Source of the DNA: Dethiosulfovibrio sp.
Lineage (GTDB): Bacteria > Synergistota > Synergistia > Synergistales > Dethiosulfovibrionaceae
Assembly (NCBI GenBank): GCA_028709985.1
Contig: JAQUTB010000047.1
Location: 1 to 8,982 of the forward strand
DNA: 8,982 bases
Direction of reading: 5' to 3'
Position 1 is the first letter of the stretch; every line of letters starts with the position of its first letter. A program made the position numbers and the translations under genes. Of this stretch, positions 1-4,681 are shown piece by piece. The notes below the pieces were generated by a model. It was not told the origin of the DNA. It saw nothing but the letters and a program-made list of their open reading frames with translations, and did no database searches.

Positions 1-250
1 CCATCAAAAATTCCTCCAGGTCCGGCTGTAGGGTCGGCTCTCCCCCTGACACTACCACCCCGTCTATGAGGCGTTTTCTTGACCTCAGAAAGTCCATCAC
101 GTCGCCTTGGTCGATGGTGTCTCCCTGAGTCAGGAGCCCTCCGTTATGGCACCATGGGCAGGCGAAGTTGCAACCAACCGTGAACACCATGGAGGCTATC
201 TTGCCCGGATAGTCTATAAGGGTCGTCTTTCTGATGCCGCCTATTATCAC
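1..250 (-). CDS. nrdG: Anaerobic ribonucleotide reductase activating protein, radical SAM (5' part only)
   Basis: The gene enters from the right and runs off the left edge, so only the first 83 codons are present. The translation starts (M)IIGGIRKTTLIDYPGKIAS and carries the radical-SAM cluster motif C27-x3-C31-x2-C34 (GCNFACPWCHN), which binds the 4Fe-4S cluster that cleaves S-adenosylmethionine. A GGEP motif at residues 69-72 is the usual SAM-contact strand. Known role of the family: it generates the glycyl radical on NrdD under anaerobic conditions in the cytoplasm. The start is a GTG whose bases overlap the nrdD stop (GTGA, 4 bp shared), with GGAGG 10 nt upstream inside the end of nrdD, so translation is probably coupled. 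The IIGGIRKTTLIDYPGKIA opening fits the short NrdG-like activases found beside NrdD in many anaerobes. The partner NrdD here lacks the glycine that this enzyme should activate. Confidence 0.93.
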   Translation of the reverse strand, partial: MIIGGIRKTTLIDYPGKIASMVFTVGCNFACPWCHNGGLLTQGDTIDQGDVMDFLRSRKRLIDGVVVSGGEPTLQPDLEEFLM

Positions 251-2292
251 GCCGTCACTTCCTCCCGTTCGGCCCTCTCTCTTTCGAGCTGACGCTCTGA
301 GTCACAGATGGGGCAGAAGTGGTGTTCTCCCGGTATGTAGCCGTGGATGGGGCATACGCTGAAGGTCGGAGTTATGGTGAAATAGGGCAATCTGTAGCTC
401 TCCGCTATCCTCCTGACCAGCCTTTTGGTGCTTTCCCCATCCGCCATCCTCTCTCCCAAAAATCCGTGAAAAACGGTCCCGCCGGTGTATATGGTCTGAA
501 GCGGCTCCTGGAGGTCCAGGGCGTCGAATATGTCGTCCGTGGCGTTGACCGGGAGCTGGGAGGAGTTCGTGTAGTAAGGCTCGGCTCCGTCCGTTACCGC
601 TCTTTGATTTGCGCAGCATATCCTGTCTCCGAAAAGGTCTTTGTCGGCCCTGGCGAAGCGGTATGTGACCCCCTCCGCCGGGGTAGCCTCAAGGTTATAG
701 AGGGTTTCCCCCTCCTCCTGATAGTCGGCCATCCTGGCCTTCATGGCCTCCATGATCCTCTTGGACATGGAGATAGCGTCTGGATCGGTCAGGTCTTTCC
801 CCATGAAGTTGACCATCGCCTCGTTCATGCCGTTCAGGCCTATGGTGTTGAAGTGGTTGTTCCAGTACCTGCCAGAGCTATCCTTAACCGATCTCAGGTA
901 AAACTTTGAGTAGGGGTAAAGGTTGGCGTCGGTGAGCTTTTCCAGTATTTTTCTCTTGATCTCCAGGCTCTCCCTGGCTAGGTCCATGAGGGAGAAGACT
1001 CTCTTCATGAAGTCGTCCTCGTTTTCCGCTAGGAACCCTATACGCGCCATGTTCAATGTGACGACACCTATAGAGCCGGTCATGGGATTTGACCCGAAAA
1101 GGCCTCCTCCCCTTTTCTTCAGCTCCCTGTTGTCGAGCCTCAACCGACAGCACATGGACCTGGCGTCGTCGGGGCTCATGTCTGAGTTTATGAAGTTGGA
1201 GAAGTATGGAATGCCGTATTTAGCGGTCATCTCCCATATCGGTGTTAGCTTGGCGTTATCCCAGTCGAAGTCGCTGGTTACGTTGTAGGTCGGTATGGGA
1301 AAGGTGAACACCTTACCCCTAGCGTCGCCTTCAAGCATAACCTCCGCGAAGGCCCGGTTGATCATGTCCATTTCGCACTGAAAATCCCCAAGTTTTTTCG
1401 AGGTGAACTGACCCCCTATTACGGCAGGGAGGCCGGCCAGTGCCTTGGGTGGCGTCAGATCCATGGTTATGTTCGTGAAGGGGGTTTGAAACCCTACCCT
1501 GGTTGGAACGTTTAGGTTGAACACGAACTCCTGGATCGCTTGACGGACCTCCTCGTAGGAGAGGTCGTCCGCCTCAACGAAGGGTGCCAGATAGGTGTCG
1601 AAATTTGAGAATGCCTGGGCCCCTGCCGCCTCTCCCTGAAGCGTGTAGAAAAAGTTGACTATCTGTCCCAGGGCACTCCTGAAGTGTCTGGGTGGCTTGC
1701 TGCCTATTTTCGTGCTCACGCCTGTGAAACCGCTCAGGAGCAGGTCCTGTAGATCCCATCCACAGCAATAGACCGAGAGGTTGTTAAGGTCGTGGACGTG
1801 GAGGTCGCCGGAGACGTGGCTCTCCCTTATCGAGGGAGGATATATCTCGTTGAGCCAGTATTGAGCGGTCACCTCCGAGGCTATGTAGTTGTTGAGCCCC
1901 TGAAGGGAGTAGCTCATGTTGCTGTTCTCGTTAACCTTCCAGTCCAGCTTTTTGAGGTAGTTGCCAACCATCTCCACCGCTCCGGCTAAAAGCTGTTTTG
2001 TGTCTCTGAGCCTGGCGTGCTGTTGTCTGTAGAGTATGTATGCCTTGGCGATGTCCGCTTGGCCCTTCTCTATGAGGATCTTCTCCACCAGGTCCTGTAC
2101 CTGCTCCACCGACGGCGATCCCTCCCTAGCGAAGAAGATGTCCAGATACGATTCAGCCTGGCGGGTGACTGCCTCCCCTATGGAGCTGTCCTCCCTATCG
2201 ACCGCTGATGCGGCTTTCATGACGGCCCTTTTTATCCTGTCCCTCTCGAAAGGGACCTCCCGACCGTCCCTCTTCCGAATGTACCTGACCAT
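247..2292 (-). CDS. nrdD: Anaerobic (class III) ribonucleoside-triphosphate reductase, lacking the C-terminal glycyl-radical motif
   Basis: This 681-residue protein reduces ribonucleoside triphosphates to deoxyribonucleotides in anaerobic cells. Residues 3-95 form an ATP-cone allosteric domain (YIRKRDGREVPFERDRIKRA). The catalytic barrel shows family motifs: HVHDLN (165-170), YCCGWDL with Cys176/177, GFQTPFTN (267-274), MCCRLRLD with Cys381/382 (candidate thiyl and partner cysteines), NLEATPAEG (533-541) and GGTVFHGFLGER. A C-terminal zinc site follows: Cys647, His650, Cys660, Cys663 in SVCPIHGYIPGEHHFCPIC. In the family this is followed within about 20-40 residues by the radical glycine in an RVxGY-type sequence; here the protein stops 18 residues after Cys663 with a Glu/Arg-rich tail (DSERQLERERAEREEVTA) and no such glycine. 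Three consecutive in-frame stops (TGA TAA TAG) close the frame. The ATG start has an AGGA about 10 nt upstream. nrdG overlaps the 3' end. The family assignment is very sure; activity in this form is not. Confidence 0.96.
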   Translation of the reverse strand: MVRYIRKRDGREVPFERDRIKRAVMKAASAVDREDSSIGEAVTRQAESYLDIFFAREGSPSVEQVQDLVEKILIEKGQADIAKAYILYRQQHARLRDTKQLLAGAVEMVGNYLKKLDWKVNENSNMSYSLQGLNNYIASEVTAQYWLNEIYPPSIRESHVSGDLHVHDLNNLSVYCCGWDLQDLLLSGFTGVSTKIGSKPPRHFRSALGQIVNFFYTLQGEAAGAQAFSNFDTYLAPFVEADDLSYEEVRQAIQEFVFNLNVPTRVGFQTPFTNITMDLTPPKALAGLPAVIGGQFTSKKLGDFQCEMDMINRAFAEVMLEGDARGKVFTFPIPTYNVTSDFDWDNAKLTPIWEMTAKYGIPYFSNFINSDMSPDDARSMCCRLRLDNRELKKRGGGLFGSNPMTGSIGVVTLNMARIGFLAENEDDFMKRVFSLMDLARESLEIKRKILEKLTDANLYPYSKFYLRSVKDSSGRYWNNHFNTIGLNGMNEAMVNFMGKDLTDPDAISMSKRIMEAMKARMADYQEEGETLYNLEATPAEGVTYRFARADKDLFGDRICCANQRAVTDGAEPYYTNSSQLPVNATDDIFDALDLQEPLQTIYTGGTVFHGFLGERMADGESTKRLVRRIAESYRLPYFTITPTFSVCPIHGYIPGEHHFCPICDSERQLERERAEREEVTA

Positions 2293-2345
2293 AGCTTCAC
2301 GTCCTTTTCCTGTTTTTCCGTCCCGTCACGGCGAGACGAAGGGCA

Positions 2346-2354
2346 ATTATACCA
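2346..2354 (-). promoter_or_regulatory. Extended -10 promoter for nrdD-nrdG
   Basis: On the minus strand the sequence reads TGGTATAAT, a perfect TATAAT preceded by the TGn of an extended -10 element. A transcript would begin near 2338-2340, giving a leader of about 47 nt before the nrdD ATG. There is no good -35 at 17 bp (TTATTG). A better-looking TTGTCA lies only 14 bp away. This fits a promoter that relies on the extended -10. It lies just downstream of the terminator of the preceding gene, so nrdD seems to have its own transcription start. Confidence 0.6.
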
Positions 2355-2370
2355 GAATCAGTCCTTGACA

Positions 2371-2406
2371 ATAAAACCGGGGAGCCCCTATATGGATGGC
2401 TCCCCG
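2371..2406 (-). terminator. Rho-independent terminator after the small membrane protein gene
   Basis: Read on the minus strand, a 9-bp perfect GC-rich stem (CGGGGAGCC pairing with GGCTCCCCG; arms 2398-2406 and 2378-2386) encloses an 11-nt loop and is followed by GGTTTTAT as the T-tract. It lies about 46 bp after the stop of the 56-aa gene and should insulate that operon from nrdD. Part of the loop and arm is also one copy of a 12-bp direct repeat (see the next entry). Confidence 0.7.
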
Positions 2407-2430
2407 AACATGATACACTATATGGATGGT
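2385..2430. promoter_or_regulatory. Pair of 12-bp direct repeats upstream of nrdD, candidate NrdR-box tandem
   Basis: CTATATGGATGG occurs exactly at 2388-2399 and again at 2418-2429, with 30 bp between equivalent positions, close to three helical turns. The right copy in its 16-bp context begins ACACTATAT, which equals one half of the NrdR-box consensus as I recall it (ACACTATATATAGTGT type); the other half diverges. NrdR is the ATP/dATP-sensing repressor of ribonucleotide reductase genes, and its sites usually occur as two boxes about 30-32 bp apart, so spacing and neighbour gene fit. Against this, the boxes are imperfect, the left copy lies inside a terminator hairpin, and both are upstream of the predicted -10 rather than over it. 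Confidence 0.35.
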
Positions 2431-2451
2431 TTTATCCAGCGTTTTGAGCTT

Positions 2452-2622
2452 TTAGGCCATGAGTGGGAGGGCAAAACCGATCACGATGAAGCCTGACCCA
2501 GCGATCACGTCCATGAGCCCTTTTACGCCGTTTCCAGATCTGAACCACCTCATCCCCATCTTTATCATGAAGATTCCACAGGCGGTCAAAACCGCTGGCG
2601 CTATCCATTTGACGAAAAACAA
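2452..2622 (-). CDS. Small two-helix membrane protein, 56 aa, TTG start
   Basis: A short reading frame not recognised as any named family. It starts at a TTG preceded by a very strong Shine-Dalgarno (GGGAGGTGA, 7 nt between GGAGG and the start). The product begins MFFVKWIAPAVLTACGIFMI, a first hydrophobic helix (about residues 5-20), then a basic, glycine-rich loop (KMGMRWFRSGNGVKG, residues 21-35), then a second helix (about 36-56) ending IGFALPLMA. Positive charges in the loop suggest both termini are outside and the loop is cytoplasmic. It begins 12 bp after the stop of the SprA-related gene on the same strand and is followed by a rho-independent terminator, so the two genes probably form one transcript. 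The strong ribosome site, terminator and clean helix pattern support a real gene. Its function is unknown; a membrane anchor or partner for the upstream product is only a guess. Confidence 0.72.
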   Translation of the reverse strand: MFFVKWIAPAVLTACGIFMIKMGMRWFRSGNGVKGLMDVIAGSGFIVIGFALPLMA

Positions 2623-2634
2623 AAAATCACCTCC

Positions 2635-3480
2635 CTATGCCACCATGGAGAGAAGCTCCTCCGGCCTTTCCCTGAACAGGGAATAGGCTTTCTCTGCCTG
2701 TCTTCTGGCTATCTCCTGCTTTGCCCTCGATGCGTTGTCGTTGGCCTCTGCCGCTACGGAAAGGTCCTTGCCTGAAGGGTCACCTGGGGCCATCGCCGAC
2801 GCCTTGACTACCTCCATCATCCTGATGGTCTCTTCCGGTGTCCCCCCTGTGGGGACCGTTATCGGGACCTTGCCCGCCACTGCGTAATTCTTGCCGTCCG
2901 GTCCCTTGACGTATTCGTATGTGGCCATGCCTGTGAAGGGACCTCCCGCCATTTGGTGTGCGGCCTCGTGGGCCCTGACCTCTTGGTCGGTTCTCCTCAG
3001 ATCTTCTATCGCATTATCCTCGGACGTGCTTTTTTTGCGGGATTTCTTGAAAGTATCGTAGGCCTGTACGACCCCTCCGTAGGCTTGGTCTGCCCTTTTG
3101 CCCACAACGGTTTCCGGTGTACCGCCGGACAGCCCTAGTTCGTCCATGACCTCCTGTGGGGCAGAGATAGAAACCTCCGCTCCAACGATGTATCTCTTTC
3201 CGTCCGGGCCTATAATGTATCGATAGGACACCGAGGATACGTATTTGCCTCCCTGGGCCCTCAGGGATTGCTCCATGGACCTTATCTTGCTCTCTGCTTT
3301 TTGGAGTTGTTCAGATCCCTTATCGGGCATTAGAAAGCTTTTTTTGCCGTTTTTAACCGCATCGGAGGGGCTGACGGCTGAGACAGGTGGAACAGGACCG
3401 GTTCCGTTGCCGTTCCTGCCCACAGCCACCGTCTTTATCGGTATAGCCCCTTCTCTCAGAGAAATTCGCTCAAGCGTCAT
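2635..3480 (-). CDS. SprA-related putative metalloprotease-like protein (HEAAH motif)
   Basis: The 281-aa product resembles the SprA-related / 'putative metalloprotease CJM1_0395' family. The signature region is DQEVRAHEAAHQMAGG (165-180), where H171-E172-x2-H175 is an HExxH zinc-peptidase motif, followed by ATYEYVKGPDGKNYAVAGKV (186-205) and the GTPEETIRMMEVVKASAMAP block (213-232) typical of the family. Activity is predicted from the motif only. Residues 78-106 (GKYVSSVSYRYIIGPDGKRYIVGAEVSIS) have the same pattern as 179-208, so the YxY-x2-GPDGK-x-Y-x-V unit is duplicated and only the second copy is preceded by HEAAH. The N-terminal 60 residues are Pro/Gly/Ser-rich and low in structure; residues 56-75 and 245-270 look helical. 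There is no signal peptide. The ATG has GGAGGTGA with 7 nt spacing after GGAGG. The small membrane gene follows after 12 bp. Physiological role is not established. Confidence 0.8.
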   Translation of the reverse strand: MTLERISLREGAIPIKTVAVGRNGNGTGPVPPVSAVSPSDAVKNGKKSFLMPDKGSEQLQKAESKIRSMEQSLRAQGGKYVSSVSYRYIIGPDGKRYIVGAEVSISAPQEVMDELGLSGGTPETVVGKRADQAYGGVVQAYDTFKKSRKKSTSEDNAIEDLRRTDQEVRAHEAAHQMAGGPFTGMATYEYVKGPDGKNYAVAGKVPITVPTGGTPEETIRMMEVVKASAMAPGDPSGKDLSVAAEANDNASRAKQEIARRQAEKAYSLFRERPEELLSMVA

Positions 3481-3568
3481 ATCCTCACCTCCAGAAATGT
3501 CCTATACTGTAATTGTAGGCCCTATTTGGGGCCATGTACAGCCTATATCCTGAAAGGAGATTTTAGCC
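3481..3568. other. Divergent intergenic region
   Basis: This 88-bp gap separates the SprA-related gene (minus) from the signalling operon (plus) and must hold promoters for both. A TATACT at 3503-3508 (plus) has no matching -35 at normal spacing. On the minus strand TATAGG is the best -10-like string. A short inverted repeat GGCCC-N6-GGGCC sits at 3518-3533, possibly an operator or chance. The right end holds AAAGGAG, the ribosome site of the next ORF. I cannot name a convincing promoter on either strand. Confidence 0.4.
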
Positions 3569-3922
3569 TTGAGATGGGGAAAATCGCTATTTTGCTCGTC
3601 CATATTGGTGTGCCTGGCCTCCTCGACCGTCTGGGCTCTGTCCTTCTCCATGGATCAGGACCTGAAGGACGATCTCGTAGCCAGAGGTGGCCCCTTTTAT
3701 CTCTCATGGGGAACCTATAAGGATTTCTGATGTGAGAGAGAATCGATCCTGGTCCAGGATCGACAGCCTGTGGTGAATTTAGACCTTTACCGTAGCCATG
3801 AGTGGGAGGGGATTGTGTTTTTCGTGGACGATAGGATGAATTTTTCCGATGACGTCGCCGTTTTGGAGTACATAGAGTACAGAGGCCAAAGGGTCATCCT
3901 CTGTACTTCTGAGAAAAATTGA
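3569..3922 (+). CDS. Small secreted protein ORF interrupted by one in-frame TGA (selenoprotein candidate or nonsense pseudogene)
   Basis: From a TTG start with AAAGGAG 9 nt upstream, the frame gives MRWGKSLFCSSILVCLASST and continues VWA, a typical signal peptide (basic n-region, hydrophobic core, VWA cleavage at about residue 23). The mature part reads to WGTYKDF, then TGA at 3728-3730 (codon 54). The same frame stays open for 63 more codons (3731-3919) and ends at TGA 3920-3922. The second half (for example HEWEGIVFFVDD and AVLEYIEYRGQRVILCTSEKN) has codon use like the neighbours and reads as real protein, but has no convincing start of its own; a GTG at 3770 with a weak AGGA is the best. 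Options: TGA read as selenocysteine (117 aa), a nonsense mutation, or a 53-aa protein plus a second ORF. A perfect hairpin begins 12 nt after the TGA. The STAS gene follows 18 bp downstream, so the ORF is probably the first gene of the partner-switching operon. Family not recognised. Confidence 0.5.
3743..3763 (+). promoter_or_regulatory. Perfect hairpin just after the in-frame TGA, bSECIS-like or attenuator
   Basis: Arms TCGATCCTGG (3743-3752) and CCAGGATCGA (3754-3763) are perfect reverse complements around a single T. In RNA the realistic fold is an 8-9 bp stem with an apical loop of 3-5 nt within GGUCC. The loop starts 20 nt after the TGA at 3728-3730. Bacterial selenocysteine insertion elements have an upper stem and a small G-containing loop roughly 16-37 nt after UGA, and E. 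coli fdhF has GGUC in that loop about 18 nt after its UGA. The bulged U of the fdhF stem is not seen here. There is no T-tract, so it is not a rho-independent terminator. Other readings: a DNA operator or a translational attenuator ahead of the STAS gene. Confidence 0.4.
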
Positions 3923-3940
3923 TTTTGAGGTGGTGTTGAT

Positions 3941-4273
3941 ATGATTATTTCATGTGATGACAGGGGTAGATGTCTCGTCGTATCCGTTTCGGGCCGTCTG
4001 GATACCCTCACGTCTCCCGACCTCGATAAAGCCGGGAAAAGCTGGATAGAGGAGGGCAAGGTAGATGTCGTCCTCGACATGGAGGGCCTTGATTACATAA
4101 GCAGCGCTGGCCTTAGAAGCATACTGGCCTTGGCGAAGGCCATCGAGGCCAACGGTGGCAGGCTGGTGCTCTGCAACGTGAGGGGTATGGTCGAGGAGGT
4201 CCTCTCCATGTCGGGGTTTGACAGTTTCTTAAGTATTTTTGCCGACATCGATAGCGCGGTTGGTTTTTTCTGA
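3941..4273 (+). CDS. STAS-domain anti-sigma factor antagonist (RsbV/SpoIIAA-like)
   Basis: A 110-aa single STAS domain. It shows the family layout: an N-terminal strand (CLVVSVSGRLDTLTSPDL, 11-28), VDVVLDMEGLDYISSAGLRS (41-60) and GGRLVLCNV (72-80). Ser55 of YISSAGLR aligns with the serine phosphorylated by the partner kinase in SpoIIAA/RsbV. Family knowledge: the unphosphorylated form binds the HATPase kinase and frees its target; phosphorylation blocks this, and a PP2C phosphatase reverses it. All three proteins are encoded here in order. The ATG is preceded by GAGGTGGTG. The stop overlaps the next start (TGATG), indicating translational coupling and near-equal amounts of this protein and its kinase. 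It is cytoplasmic. The name rsbV is not given because no sigma factor target is visible. Confidence 0.93.
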   Translation: MIISCDDRGRCLVVSVSGRLDTLTSPDLDKAGKSWIEEGKVDVVLDMEGLDYISSAGLRSILALAKAIEANGGRLVLCNVRGMVEEVLSMSGFDSFLSIFADIDSAVGFF

Positions 4274-4674
4274 TGGAATCCTGCTGCAGGGTTTTTAACG
4301 CTGAGACCGGCGATGTAGAGGAAGTCATTTCTTTCATATCCTCTCTGTCGTCCTGTCTGTCGGAGAGGAAGCGCCAATATCTGGACCTGGCGGTGGAGGA
4401 GATCTTCGTCAATATATGTCTGTACGCCTACGAAATGCCACCTGGAACTGTGATGGTAGCCTTTGAGGAATTGGACGACTCTGTGTCCGTTGAATTTCAG
4501 GACGACGGTTTGCCCTTCGACCCTCTGGCACAGGCGGAGCCCGATCTTACCCTGGCCATGGAGGATCGTTCTGGGGGAGGACTCGGTATTTTGCTTACTC
4601 GCAGGGTCATGGATGAGGTTCACTACAACAGAAAAGACGGTAAAAACAGCCTGAAGATCGTCGTTAGGAAGTAG
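4273..4674 (+). CDS. HATPase-domain anti-sigma/serine kinase regulator (RsbW/SpoIIAB-like)
   Basis: A 133-aa GHKL-type ATPase of the anti-sigma kinase family, at the usual length. The N box is LDLAVEEIFVNICLYAY (37-53) with Glu43 and Asn47 in the catalytic E-x3-N spacing. The G1 box is FQDDGLPFDP (75-84), with Asp78 and Gly79 contacting the adenine. The G2 region is SGGGLGILLTRRVMDEVHY (100-118), and GKNSLKIVVRK is the last strand. Expected role: it phosphorylates the STAS protein on serine with ATP, and otherwise holds a target protein inactive. It is read from an ATG overlapping the STAS stop. The phosphatase gene starts 7 bp after it. The target cannot be inferred from the window; SpoIIAB-type kinases bind a sigma factor, but in many non-Bacillus bacteria the output is something else. 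Confidence 0.92.
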   Translation: MESCCRVFNAETGDVEEVISFISSLSSCLSERKRQYLDLAVEEIFVNICLYAYEMPPGTVMVAFEELDDSVSVEFQDDGLPFDPLAQAEPDLTLAMEDRSGGGLGILLTRRVMDEVHYNRKDGKNSLKIVVRK

Positions 4675-4681
4675 ACCGTAT

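Noticed and set aside
319..909. A 196-aa plus-strand open frame opposite nrdD
   Set aside because: Shadow of the strongly coding minus-strand nrdD; no ribosome site and no recognisable motif.
3518..3533. GGCCC-N6-GGGCC inverted repeat in the divergent gap as a terminator or riboswitch
   Set aside because: Only a 5-bp stem, no T-tract on either strand and no conserved riboswitch core; too weak to call.
3526..3720. An ATG-started plus-strand frame giving a 64-aa product beginning MGPCTAYILKGDF
   Set aside because: It overlaps the TTG-started frame at 3569, which has a better-placed ribosome site and a textbook signal peptide; this frame has no such features and ends with atypical composition.
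2456..3810. A 16-bp exact repeat, GCCATGAGTGGGAGGG, at 2456-2471 and 3795-3810
   Set aside because: It lies in two unrelated genes read on opposite strands and has no flanking similarity; most likely chance, although a genome-wide count would settle it.
4093..4623. A 176-aa minus-strand open frame opposite the STAS and kinase genes
   Set aside because: The plus strand carries two clear protein families in this interval, with all key motifs; the minus frame has none.
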